This document shows, piece by piece, positions 22,506-33,946 of a stretch of 64,000 nucleotides of DNA (positions within the stretch are counted from its first letter, which is position 1; each line of letters begins with the position of its first letter). Source of the stretch: Naganishia liquefaciens (Eukaryota > Basidiomycota > Tremellomycetes > Filobasidiales > Filobasidiaceae); contig BLZA01000019.1 of NCBI GenBank assembly GCA_013423385.1, positions 186,001-250,000 on the forward strand, in the 5' to 3' direction. The notes below the pieces were generated by a model. It was not told the DNA's origin. It saw only the letters and a program-made list of their open reading frames with translations, and made no database searches. A program made the position numbers and the translations under genes.

Positions 22506-23785
22506 GGCGGGCCTAAGCAGGTGAAGCTACTTGTCAAGTCGGATCGTGCCGGATTGTAACCTATAATACGCGGGACACCAGCATCAACCTTTATGACTGC
22601 TGGACGACGTTCATCTTCCGGTGAGGATACGCTTCCTCGGATACGCTCCGAATATCATGCGGGATCACACTCTGGTTCAGCGCGGAGACACGACGTTCAA
22701 AGGCCAGATGCGATAGCCCGACAATTGTTTCACCGCCTATTATTGACGAGCGCCGCCTGATCTGACCCCGCTGCAGAGCTTCATGCTCTCTTCAGCTAGG
22801 ATCGACGCAGTTTTCTGCTGAGATGAAAAGGTAACCCCCTGCGTAAGACGTTACAGGATTATCTGGCATTCACCGATGAGACCAATGTACGGACTTTGCA
22901 GACCGCCTTTTGGCGGCAGGCTTTTGTAGTCAGTACACACAACTGAGCTGTTTGGCGTGCATTTACGGCTTGTGTATGTACTGACCCCTCATCACAGTCT
23001 TCGAGCGTGATTGAGTCCATCTTCCGCTGTTAAGACCAGCTAGGGAACAGCAATCCTTGGTGGCAGGCGAGCGTCATAAGTTCTGCGGGATATTACAGAA
23101 GATTCGTGCCTACTTCCCCTCGTCATAATCACAGAGCGATGCAACTTAGCACGATGCAGAATGACGACCCACCCGGTGATGTAGAATACAGTGAATACTA
23201 GATCAAAGTGCAAACCTCAGAACTCTGCCTGGATGAGTTGAGAACGGTCCTACGTAAAATAAATTTCTGGAATAAAACATGGTAGAATTCGACTTGCTGA
23301 GGAAGCAGGAGACTTCCTGAAAGCGGCATACAAGCAGACCGTAAATGGAGAGACCAGGCTTGTGCATTGTGTCTCCAAGCTGCACATCGCATGGCTTACG
23401 TTGGGCCCATTGAGCGGAATGCAGAATTGGAGCGGAGACTCTCATTGTTGGATATTCTTGATTCAATACAAGACGAGATGCGAACTGTCTGGATGGTAAA
23501 GCAGCGGGTAGTGATTTGATCTGACACTCACACCATGTGAAGGTAGGAAGCAGCTATCAAAGCAACGATGCCCCTCGAACCCCTCCTCTCGGCATATTTC
23601 TCGGTGCCTGCCGTGGTTGACATGCAACCTCGGTACTAGGCCTCGGGCCGAGCCGAGAATTAGAGCAGAATGCTCGGAATAACTTACGTAAGTACGCACA
23701 TTGAATAATGAAGGTTGTTGGTGAATCAATTGTTGAATCTACTCTGCGGAGAGTACGCAGTTCATCAAGAATTTTGCCCGTCAAT
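22506..23785. other. Intergenic stretch, nothing recognised
   Basis: About 1.3 kb between the SPT subunit stop and the next plus-strand gene. A minus-strand ATG at about 23784 begins MTGKILDELRTLRRVD but leads into no recognisable frame. No repeat or RNA gene was seen. Confidence 0.4.
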
Positions 23786-25564
23786 ATGGAGGCTCAGAGG
23801 GAGCGAAACACTGAGGCTCAGGACGAAGTGGCCGCAGTGCGCACGACTGAAGAAACCTACCACCGCCGCCCAATCCATTTCCAATCTCAGAGTATTCGGC
23901 GATCAGCGCTCAATTTCTACTAGCAAGGTCCACACCAAGCGTTACAGAAAGACGATCCTCCAGTCCGTCATATGATGTAAGCAATCCCTTCGGCGACAGT
24001 GATGCTGTCTTGCGAAACAATATCGCGTCAACCGCCTCAGGATTTCCAAGGGGGATCCCGTTCAACGATATAAACCGAGGAAATTATGTCTCCTTGCGGG
24101 ACGACACATCGTCTCTGGCTCCGCCCCCCCAATATGAGGAGTTCGCAAGTGGGGCTGAGAGGAGAGCGAGCGAAGGCGCGCCTTTACCGAGTTACGCGTC
24201 AGTAAAGGGATCGTTACCAGAGAAACAGGAGACAGGGATCAGCGCTTTTGATGACGTTTTTTCGCCTGCAACGACGACAAGTACCCATTACCCGCCAGAA
24301 AAGACCGAGGGGAAAGAGAAAGGTGTTCCGGAGAGGTCCACGGAGCAATCACTAGCCGCTGTTTCAACAACGCGCCTGCGAAGTCGCGCCGACCTATCCG
24401 CCATCTCTGATGCCATCAGTCGCGTTTACGCCAGCTCCCCATCATTAGACAATCAACGGGCAACACCTTTGTCATCATCACGTCCAACCTCTCGCTCCGG
24501 TGTGACGGACGATGATCCCGAGCGTAATCGCTTAAGTGGCAAACTGTCAGGATTGTTCGGTCTATCTGGAGATTTGAAGGGGAAACGACGGGAGACCAGG
24601 ACCAGGTTGGGCGAGGCAGAGGAGACGGTGGAGGTGGAGGGCAAGAGGATGAGTCGGACGATGGCGAAGGACCTCTTTCAGATTTGGGACAATATCGATC
24701 GGGCACATGGGCAACGTGAGTCGTTTCGGTGAGATGTGTTGCTTATTGCTCATTTTGCGTTTATACAGGGATGAATGATCAGAGCCAAGAGCATGATACC
24801 GATACCGAAGCAGCTAAGCTTGAAGGCAAAGTATGTTGCCCTCGAGGTCTTTGTCATCAACAGCTGCTCACTTCCCTGTCGTGACTTCGCGATTGGACTA
24901 TACATAGAAGCAAGTATTCTATCAAGAACTTGTAAACAAGACTGGCCAAGGCCGACTCGTTTCGCAAGAATATATCGGAACATCTGAAAGGGAACAAAGT
25001 CAACTACTTGATAGGACGCTCAATCCCGGCGCGGTTCCATTGGCAGAATATGGCAATTGTCGGCACTCATATCAAGCATTACAGACTTCGGGAAGCGAAC
25101 AAACCTTTGATCAGCCGCATCCCTCCCTCACGAGGGCCTCCGCTAATGATACGGTGGGCCATTCGTCAGGAAAACTTGATGTAGAAAGGCTTCAAGAAGA
25201 TACACCACAGGCTACGGTTTCGGCCGAAGAGCTCGTCACATTGAAAGGTTTCTTTCAGGGAACGGAACGAGAGTTGGTCAGCGTGCGAGATTTCTTCAAG
25301 CACGAGTACGGCAAGCACAAGTAGGTTCTTCGTATCAGCATGAGAGACATTGGCGGGCGACAGACTACGAACCTTCGGACAAGAATACCCACGAAGTTAG
25401 CAATCAGCCGTCATGGTCTTTTCTAATGGAGCACATCAGATGAACAAGCTGTGTCGAAGGAAAAGACGTTGAAAAGACAGTTTGACGTCATGTCGCAAGC
25501 CTCCTGGGTCTCAACGGTGACATACGTTGTAGCACCTCTCTGGAATGCGAAGCACTATCAATAA
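23786..25564 (+). CDS. Unrecognised Ser/Thr-rich protein with PPxY motif
   Basis: The main exon (about 23932-24716) encodes a polar, low-complexity segment: NPFGDSDAVLRNNIASTAS, then SLAPPPQYEEFASG, whose PPQY is a class I WW-domain ligand, and a second, weaker LPSYAS. Later exons continue in phase with GMNDQSQEHDTDTEAAKLEG, VFYQELVNKTGQGRLVSQEY, AEELVTLKGFFQGTERELVS, VRDFFKHEYGKH and a last exon ending WNAKHYQ at 25562-25564. The C-terminal part looks helical and folded. The start is uncertain: ATG 23786 heads a plausible first exon (MEAQRERNTEAQDE), but its donor could not be fixed. The PPxY could recruit a Rsp5-type ubiquitin ligase (inference). Confidence 0.6.
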
Positions 25565-25776
25565 TCTACAGCTAGGCTGATTGGCCGCCAAAGATGCTGT
25601 CTGACAATTATCGGAATGAAGCAGAAATCAACGCGATCGGAAAGGATCACAACTCATGTTTCACTTGGAATAAAGACAGCTTCACTCAGGCTAGAAAGAG
25701 AAATAGCACAGCATTTTGTCTAAATACAAACAAGTTTAAGAATGTGCCGAAGCGTGAAGATGAAACGGGTCAGCGA

Positions 25777-26460
25777 TTAGAAGCCGACCAGAGTACCATA
25801 GGCAAAGACGCTGGCGGCAGCGAGGCCAGAGAACATATGTACGCCCATAGCTAAAGCGCCTCCGGTAAGCTCTCCTTCCATCGAGGTACCGTTTACCTTC
25901 GTGCCGTTGGTGTTTACGACGCCTCCGGAAGGAACGGCCATGCCGGAAGAGTGGCTTCCGCTGTGGGTCGCAATGCCAGGTCCGGTGGCCAAAGAGGTAC
26001 CGGTGGCAACGGTAACAATACCAGTGGCGTCTTCAGTCGCAGTCCTGCAAGCAATAAACGATACCTAGGTTCAGTGTTCTTGCTTGTCGCGGCGACACTA
26101 CTGATGCTTACGGGGAGGGCTGCTGGCGAACAGTGCTTAATAGGTCATCCGCAGCGTCCGATGCAGCTGAGGCCTGACGGCAGATAAATGGATGAGCCTG
26201 AGGCAAAGCGGGCAGAGAGCAAACCGTTTCGACTCACGGCCTGGGTAGCTGAGCTGAGTACGGAGTTTGCCTTCGATGAAGCCTGTAAGACGTAGATACG
26301 GGGATGTCGTCAGTAGATGCGGATGGAATCCAACGCTTAGAGTCGGAAAACGTACGAATGATTCAAGAATTGAAGCAACTCCTGTCTGGCCGGTCTCCTG
26401 GGCCAGAACACTGGCAGCAAAAATGGTGACCGCGGTTGGAACAATGGTAGAGAAGCGCAT
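25777..26460 (-). CDS. Small secreted GPI-anchored protein
   Basis: Start MRFSTIVPTAVTIFAASVLA is a clear signal peptide, cleaved probably after VLA. Four exons join in phase: signal peptide plus QETGQTGVASILESF, then ASSKANSVLSSATQA, then ASAASDAADDLLSTVRQQPS, then a Gly/Ser/Thr-rich last exon (SGSHSSGMAVPSGGVVNTN). The protein ends in a hydrophobic tail (LAMGVHMFSGLAAASVFAYG) preceded by small residues, the pattern for GPI attachment. There is no catalytic motif and no Cys pattern. The mature chain of about 120 residues is Ala/Ser/Thr-rich and likely O-mannosylated at the cell surface. Similar short GPI proteins are common in fungi and evolve too quickly to name. Confidence 0.75.
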
Positions 26461-27406
26461 TTCCGTTTTGTCGGTATATCCTAAGGCAAATATTGGGCTA
26501 CTAGAGCGTATTCTGACAATAGGAGAGCGAAGGCTTCAATCCGTACTCGACGAGGGTAGTGTTGAGGCTCCAAATCAAGCGTACCAGGTGTTCACTCAAT
26601 TTATATATGTCTTCTTCGCCACTGCTGATGGACCCTGCTCGATGACCGCGAAAGGGAACGATTTCGCAGTCGAAACGCGTGTCAGCCAGCTTCCTTCTTC
26701 AGTCCCCGTTGAAGACAAAGTGTGTATACAAAGGTTGGATTGTAGGTAAAAGGAGATGACTATTACAAGTAGAACTAGCACAGAGGTCCTTTGGTAAAAC
26801 GATGTGTCCCTATGCTTAAAAGACAAAGGACTTTCCGCTGAGCTGACGGGAGGGAAGTCTTTCTAGGGCTCCGATGGAAATGACGCCCTTGACGTATGTC
26901 TGTCGAGACGTATGAGACGTTATCCTTACCGTACGGACTGCTTTCTGAGCCACGGCACGTTTTGAGGCCATGAAGAGTCGAAACTGAGCTTACGGCATTG
27001 CAGTTTCCGCCATTCCGACATGCTAGTATCCAAACCGCGAAATACCCCTTGGGCAGGCTGGTCTGATTACGCTTCTGGCTGGAACGCTACTTGCCCTCCT
27101 GAAAGATCACATGAACACATGCTAAAGAGAAAATGGGGGCCAGGTCACAACATAGGTCCAAGCTGTCACCAGGCTCTTTGCCGAGGAGCGGGCAATTTTT
27201 GCTGTTCGCATCGACAGTGGTTTAGACTTGGAACGCTCAGCGGAGTTCAGCGGTGCTCAAAGGTCATCGGAACCTTGAGTCTCGTACCATAGCAATGTCA
27301 TCGAATTCAGCGAATGAGGATGATATAGCAATTCATGACCTGATACGGATGTAGCGCTGTGATGTCCAGGATGCGAATGACATTTCCGCTGGGTTATATC
27401 CAGAAT
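26461..27406. other. Intergenic stretch, nothing recognised
   Basis: About 0.95 kb between the GPI protein start and the 3' end of the membrane protein gene. Frames are short and have no motif. Confidence 0.4.
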
Positions 27407-28375
27407 TCAAAACTTGGTCGAACTTGAAAGCTTTCCTGCTCTTCGAAGCCTCTTCTTCTCCCTGCGTTCGGCATTCTTACGACGGACCAGGGCGAGAGTG
27501 GTTGAGTAGCGCCGACGAACAATCAAATACCAGAGAAGGCTTCCACCTAGTGACGACCATCCGCTGCCAGTGAACGGTAGTCAGTACTTCTTTCCGTCAC
27601 TGCGGAGAGAGCATGTAGTGTTGGCTCTCACATCAACAGACCTGCTCCAATGCTGAAGTTCCTTCTTGCTCCATAAGCTTGCTTGACCTGTGTTACGGAA
27701 TCCGCCGCGTCATTTTCCCCAAATCTGGAGACATCTAAGCCTCCTTTTCCCATGCTTCCAAGAAGCAAGAGACATGCCTGGGCAAAGGCAAGTCCGCCGC
27801 TGCAATAAGCAGTGCAAAGAGCAGAAACGAGTATGTCGTCAAATTGCCCTGTGCCCTCGATTGTCGACCGCACGAGATACCACACCAGAACGAGGTTGAC
27901 GAGGACCGCTGCAAATCCACAAGACGTCGTGACAGGGATCATCGCATGCCAAAAGGAGAATGGATTCGGTGATGGCAGCTTCTGAAAAGGGGTGGTTTCG
28001 TGTATGCTTGTGATCGGTGATACCAAGAGACAAACAATGCATATTGCGGGAGAGTGGGGTCCGATCTATTCAGTCATGTGAAGCAGCATTTCGGTTCGGC
28101 GATCTGACTCACCGACCAGTCGCATCGATCCATTGCCAAGCTCCTAACCTATTACCGTCAACGACAGCCAGCTCCCATCCCAATTGGTTTGCTTCTTTAC
28201 CAGATCTTGGCTGAGCAGACACTAAGAACGGGGCTGCCAATGCGGCCAATGTCAGTGCTGCCACAACCATACTCGCTCTTTCGGAAGCGTTCTGGTGTTG
28301 CAAGTAATGGAAAATAGAACGATTTGACGGGCTCCGACCAGATTGCACCCCATGAAACTGTAATTGGGAGGACAT
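27407..28375 (-). CDS. Unrecognised four-helix membrane protein
   Basis: Three exons join in phase: from ATG 28375 to 28113 (donor GTGAGT), then an exon beginning IHETTPFQKLPSPNP, then a last exon ending SSTKF at 27407. Predicted helices: MVVAALTLAALAAPFLV in exon 1; IPVTTSCGFAAVLVNLVLVW and VSALCTAYCSGGLAFAQACL in exon 2; and a fourth spanning the last junction (IGAGLLIGWSSLGGSLLWYL). Before the second exon is the motif LGWELAVVDGNRLGAWQWID. The C-terminal tail is strongly basic (VRRKNAERREKKRLRRAGK), suggesting a cytosolic tail. I do not recognise the family and assign no function. Confidence 0.7.
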
Positions 28376-28788
28376 GTCTTCTCCGATGAGCCGATGACAC
28401 AAGGAGGGTGACAGGATACGCTTTTGGTTGGCGGTTGAATTGAAGATTGTTACAATGGAAGTCTCACTATTTCTCGCTCCAACATGCAAATGCTTGTTTT
28501 GGTCCTGACGGAGATTCCTCTCATCCAAGCAGACCGATCAAAGGCGGGTCCTCTATGTGACACAAACCTAAATCTTGCGGTCTGCCTTTGTTCTATAAGG
28601 ACTCAGGAGACCCGAGGGACGGTTTACAAAGGACGGGAAAGGGAGTTTGCCAGGTCGGCCTTGATGAACCGTCATTCAAGAGTATAAAGGCTGGACTCTG
28701 AAAGAGTCACTGTCACATCGAAGATGACGCGAAGTGCGAACAGCGTCTCCATCTCGTCAACCAACAAGATTTGTTCTGAAAAACAGAT
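28376..28788. promoter_or_regulatory. Divergent intergenic region
   Basis: 413 bp between the membrane protein start (minus) and the start of the helical charged protein (plus). A shared promoter region is inferred from the layout. No specific site was identified. Confidence 0.35.
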
Positions 28789-29835
28789 ATGACTGATATT
28801 TCGAAGGCGAATGAGTCTAGTCCGGTCGAGCCGACCTATAGTGAGAAGCTACGGGTGAGCTGAATAGAAAATCTCCGTCGGGATCTCGATAGTTTATTAT
28901 GAATCTACCCGACAGATCCGCCAAGCGGAAGCTTTGAAGAGACAACAGGCTTTGGAGGAAAGAAAACACGCTGATGCTTTGGAGGAACATCGATTGCGGT
29001 TCGCCGCCCAACGGATCGAAGTCGATGCTCTTCCAAACGGAAAGAAGATTGAGGAAAAGATCTCAGGAATGTCGGAGGAAATGGACTTGCTCTGTGATGA
29101 GATCGACTTCAACGAAGTAAGCCGAGAGAGCATCATCCACTTATGCAGCGGTTTGACGAGCTTTGCGTTTTCAGCCTGACCAGGGACATTCTGTGCATCT
29201 ACGTGAGGCTCTCGAGGCTCTGATCAAAAACTACAAGAATGGTCTGGCCCGCTTCAAGGCTTTGCCTTTCCTCGAAAACGAGGATATGCTGATGGGGTGT
29301 GTCGGGGAGTTGATGGAGGCATGTTGTCCGACCTACGTACGAAGAAATCCGCTGACTTGTCTTTCAGTCGCGAATTGAATGCCGAGAGATCATCGAAGAC
29401 CTCGAACAGCTTTTCGACCTGGTATATATCAAGCAAGCCACCCATGTCTGGTATCAGGAAATTAAAAAGGACTGCGAGAATCTGTACCACGGCCGGACTT
29501 CGCGGGACTTGCTCTTCCGCAACTGGCTTCGCGGCTTCGTTGAGCGGGATGAGGTCAAGGAAAAGGAAGGAGGACTACAGAAGATGATCGAGGAGGCATT
29601 CGGGTCGCAAGAGCTTGAGATGCCGGATGACTATAGGATCAAGAGCAAAGAAGAACGAGAAAAAGAACACGAGGAGTTGAGGCGCAGGGAGGAGGCAGCC
29701 AGGAAAGAACAAGAGGCTGAAGCCGCCAAAAAGGGGGACGCAACTCAAGCTGGCGATGAGAGAAAGGCCGACACCGACAAGGCAGTGGATGGCGAGGCAG
29801 ATACGGACATGAAGACGGCTGAGAGTAAGGCATAG
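28789..29835 (+). CDS. Unrecognised helical, charged protein
   Basis: Exons 28789-28854, 28916-29116, 29175-29318 and 29368-29835 join in phase to about 292 residues. Start MTDISKANESSPVEPTYSEK, then a long Glu/Arg/Gln-rich helix (KRQQALEERKHADALEEHRL), SGMSEEMDLLCDEIDFNE, and a compact domain with CREIIEDLEQLFDLVYIKQA and LYHGRTSRDLLFRNWLRGFV. The tail is Lys/Glu/Ala-rich and probably disordered. The third intron starts with GC (gcatgt); using a nearby GT instead would leave an intron of only 31 nt. There is no signal peptide or membrane helix. The family is not recognised. The stop is 100 bp from the convergent DUS2 stop. Confidence 0.75.
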
Positions 29836-29935
29836 TCTTCTCCGTTCGCCCCGGCGAAATGCTAGATTCTGCTCTGTTTTGTATTGATGTCTCGTGCCAA
29901 TTTCTTACTCACTTCCATCATCTACAATCATCGAA

Positions 29936-31843
29936 TCATGCCCCATTCATCATGGCCTCTTCGTCCAGCACCTCTTGTCGTACCTCCTCTTGGGAGATCG
30001 GTGCATCGCGTACGTTTCCCTCAGCCTCGGCTTCCTTGCGCTGTTCAAAAATATTCTTAGTGTCGCTGATTGTCGGGTGTGGTGGAATAGTCGTGGTTCT
30101 CTGCTCGGAAGCGATAGCTGTCGCGACTACTGGAACAGCTGCCTTCGCTGCGCGTGCCCAGTCTTCGTCGTATTCGTCTGCGCCATAAGCGTCTGGCTCA
30201 CGTTCCTTGAGTGTACGCTTCAGATCCTTCAAGAATTGACCACCGACTTGCTTCGCGTCAGGCATCGTCATACCGAAGAAATCGACGGCTTGCTCTGTGG
30301 TCTTGGCGCGTGCGATACCGTCGCTGAAGTTTTTACGCTCCGCCTTGCTGAGGTTGGAGATCGGCACTGGTGACGGTTTGTATTGGTAGAGAAGGAATTT
30401 TGTGTTCGAGTAATGATTGTTCAGGTAGGCACACAAGGGAAGGAAGCTCGTCGGAATGAGCTTTTCCATAGTGCTGATGGGGCCGGTCGGACTGAAGATT
30501 GACGGATTAGACTCTGCCGCGCGAGCAATCATGACCGAGGTTGCGCCTATAGATGGCGCCAGAGATCAGTCGCTTGGCGTCGAGACGCTGGGATCACATA
30601 CCTGTCTTTTCCCTGATGGCGTTCCAATTCGCCCACCCTTCACCGTCTCCATTACAGATCACTGGCACGCCGCGCCTTTTGCCCAATTGCACGATATCGC
30701 CCAACCGTTCCCACAGCGCTTTGACGCTGCTGCGCATATCCCTCGTGCGGCAATGTACCGTTAGGGCGCGAATACCTGTGCGCAGGATACGTGAGGCAAG
30801 ATGAAGCGTAGGCTCTTGGGTGGGAAGGAGACGAATCTTGCATGAGACCGGGAGGGACGTGCTGGAAAGGAGAGCGCGCAGAATGGAGAGGAGGAGATCA
30901 GGTGTACTCAGCAGGGCGGCACCCATCCCTGAGTGAACGCTGAGAAGTTGACTGGTAAACAAACGGCTCGCTTCTCTTGACAACACGGAATAACACTTGC
31001 GAAAATGGCTTCGGGCAACCACAATTGAGATCGCTAGGCGGACATCAGCAAAAACTCACAACTATACGACGAATAGCTCACAATCCTGCAACATCTTGCT
31101 CGACCGTCTTTGCGGCCTGAACCGCCAACTCGGGATCCGACGTCCCTATCTGGTAGATGACTGTGTGATAGCAGACATGAGCAAGTGGGTTTCGACGATA
31201 GCGCCCGACACCCACGGAAAGGCTTTTCAACGGGATGGCAGGTGAAGATGGGTTTTCCATCGCCTCCCTTTTTCGTATACGAAATGACTCCGGTCTCGGC
31301 TAACTCAAGCGTAAGTGCTTGATCGAAGAAGAGATGCAGACAGACTCACGATCGACGATACGTTCAGCACCGATGATCGCCTTGTCGACGATTTCCGGTC
31401 CCCATACGAGTCCTGCACCGTAATGAAGAGAAAGCAGACGCTGAGATTGTGTATCAGAGATGGAAAATCTATGCGCTAGAATGCGACAGACCATAGGCAC
31501 TGTCACAGCAAGATCAGCACCGACATCGAGATATCAGCCAGGAATGCTCACAGCTCCCGGTGCGCACCATCGGCGCCAGTACGAGCTTGTTCTCGTAATC
31601 CAATTCTCTCTCATACGTCTTCAATATTTCAATCGGCTTGGCCATCTCCTCCTCTACCATTTTTAGCACCGCTGCATCGGGTGCAGGGTACGCTTCATCG
31701 TTGACAGGTATCAACACGTCGGTTGTTGGCGCGGACGCGGTATTCGTGGTAGTCGCCATCCCGGCCTGGCCATTGGCGAGTTTGATCCGCTTGGCCGAGG
31801 GAGATTGGGCTGGAGACGGAGAGCGAGAGCATCGGGTTGGCAT
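29936..31843 (-). CDS. DUS2: tRNA-dihydrouridine(20) synthase, DUS2 type
   Basis: DUS2 (yeast Smm1) is a flavoenzyme that reduces uridine 20 of tRNAs using NADPH. Motifs: LDYENKLVLAPMVRTGS (FMN-binding start of the TIM barrel), ALHYGAGLVWGPEIVDKAI, KPIFTCHPVEKP, TSDPELAVQAAKTVEQDVAG, DLNCGCPKPFS with the catalytic Cys of GCP, HSGMGAALLSTPDLLLSIL, ALTVHCRTRDMRS, VICNGDGEGW and ARAAESNPSIF. An extra 40-residue Ser/Ala-rich N-terminus precedes the barrel, and an Arg/Glu-rich C-terminal tail follows. No double-stranded-RNA-binding domain is seen, as in other fungi. The intron at 31000-30940 has a GC donor (gcaagt). The start is the only in-frame ATG, at 31843. Confidence 0.93.
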
Positions 31844-32061
31844 GATGGCGATGCGGAGTGTTCGGAATAGGGCGAGCATGCGTGATGGAAAGCAGAGGGG
31901 ATTACCAACATGTGGTCGGCTGAATGTCTCATATCCGCTCAAATTTCTGAGCGATCGAGCGAGTTTGGCTGCGTCGCATAGTGGATTGATTGATCGATTG
32001 ATAGCATTCGGGTATAATTTCCTACTGTCCATGTATACTACTACAACATTTGTACAAGCTT

Positions 32062-33946
32062 CTACGATTCCGACTTCAGCGCTTCCTCGACCCAAGGGCC
32101 CCTCGGCGCGATTCCAGTCTTGAAATGCAAGGGATGAGAGCTGAATCCTTCGGAGAATGAGTCGATATCGATCGGATGTGCCGGGTCCTCCTTGAACGTG
32201 AACGCCCAGAGGAGACGGGTAAAGGTGATAAACATGGAACGATCGGCGATGTACATGCCTGAAGAGGCAGTCAGCAGTGGTTGTGGAGGTAAAGCCGAGA
32301 TACGCACCAGGACAAATCCGGCGTCCGAAACCGTACGAGTGGTGCCCGCGGTCCGACTGTGCCGTTCCGACCAGTTTGCCGTCGCGAATAAATCGTTCTG
32401 GGTTGCAGGTTTCTGGCTCCGGGTATAGCTTCGGGTCGAGGTGGATGGACCAGTGGTTTGGGATCAAGGTGGTTCCGGCCGGAATATGGTAGCCTTCCGA
32501 AAATCGTCAGCGGGTACATCGCGCCACTCCATCGACACTCACCCTCGTAAAAATCATCCTTGATACTCGCATGTGCCAATCCACCCGCAATCACCGTTCG
32601 CCATCGCATAATTTCTCGAACGAGCGCCGAGCAGTAGACGAGGTCCGACTCATCTGCGAAATCAGGCAAGCGATCATGGCCAACGACGTTGTCGAGTTCG
32701 GCCTGAGCGCGGGCGACGAGGTCTGGGTACTTGGTGAAAGTCATAATGGCGGTTGAGATCATGTCGGCGGTCGTATCGCTCCCGGCGCCATACATGGCGC
32801 CTGCAAGGAATGTCGCCTCATCGTTCGTCAAGTCGTACTTATCTTTGCTTTCGAGAATCGTCTTGGCAAAGCAGTTGACGTCGCTTCCGCTCTTGACTTC
32901 GCGGTAAACCTGGAAGGAATCAGCGTTTGACGATTTGACACTTGCAGGCGATGCTCACATCTTCGACGTGAGATCGGAAGAGTCGGAGCGTGTCCTCGAA
33001 AAGGGCTGATGCTTGTTGCTTGAAGGGTGCGAATCTTTCGGGTATGAGATTCAAGATGGGCAAAGAGTCAACTACGGGGTTGAATCAGCTTGAGTCCTGC
33101 AATGTCCCCCCTGGATCGCTACGTACCCAAGAAGCGTCCAGGAACAGCCGTCTGCGTCATTTGCTCATTGATCCGTCTCATATCCACAATCGCCGGGTCA
33201 GAGATCGTCTCGGCTCGTTTGTTGAACGCGATCTGCATGATCGTCGATCCGGCGTATCGCTGACAATGCGACCAGTAATCTTGCGGCGCCAGCAGGGTGT
33301 CTCGGATGAGTTGACGGGATTCTTGGTCCTGTATCGGTTCGTACGTCGTTGCCGCTCGAGGTTGGGTCATGGTGTGCAGGAGCTTGCGTTGAGCCTTCCA
33401 GCGGTCGGTGAAGGGCATGAAGGTCATCCGGAGTCCTCGGCTCACAAGCTGCACGCGAAAAAGACGGGTATGTCAGTTCCTGTTTCTGGAGTACAGTTGG
33501 TATATGCGTCCATCTACCGCTGCCTCACGCTCATCCTGCAGCATGTGACATCAGGAGTCCCTTGCGCTCCGACTCACCTCACTGGTCATTATCATTCGCG
33601 GCCTCGAGCTCCAAATGCTCCCCCTCTTATCCAACAACTCATTGGCGATTTCTGCACTTCCGACAATCAAGACCGGCTTGGTAGGGCCCATCCAGATGGT
33701 GTAGATCGGTCCGTATTCCTCGCTCCATTTCGCCATCTGTACCCACGGTCGGGATTTGGGGACCTGATACATGTTGCCCCAGAGGAAGTGGCCAGGTGGA
33801 CCGGGCGGTAAATGACGATATGGCCAGACATACGTGCGGTAATAGAGAAGACCAGCAGCGAGGATGAAGAGCAGGGGACCGAGGAGGGTCACTTGAAGCG
33901 TTGTTAATTGTGTTGGGAGACCCGAGAGGCCGGTTGGCGTGAACAT
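32062..33946 (-). CDS. Cytochrome P450 monooxygenase
   Basis: A microsomal P450 of the fungal O-methylsterigmatocystin-oxidoreductase-like group. An N-terminal anchor helix (LLGPLLFILAAGLLYYRTYV) is followed by the Pro-rich hinge RHLPPGPPGHFLWGN. The I-helix is YGAGSDTTADM with the AGxDTT oxygen-activation motif, the K-helix ExxR is in REIMRW, the PERF-type motif is NPERFI, and the heme loop is SYGFGRRICPG with its Cys ligand. The last exon ends GPWVEEALKSES at 32062. First exon 33946-33578, second from 33448, both in phase. No terpene cyclase, polyketide synthase or peptide synthetase lies nearby, so a secondary-metabolite role has no support from context. Substrate is unknown. Confidence 0.93.

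Noticed and set aside
32062-33946. P450 as part of a secondary-metabolite cluster
   Set aside because: The neighbours are tRNA modification and snoRNP genes; no core synthase, transporter or pathway regulator is near.
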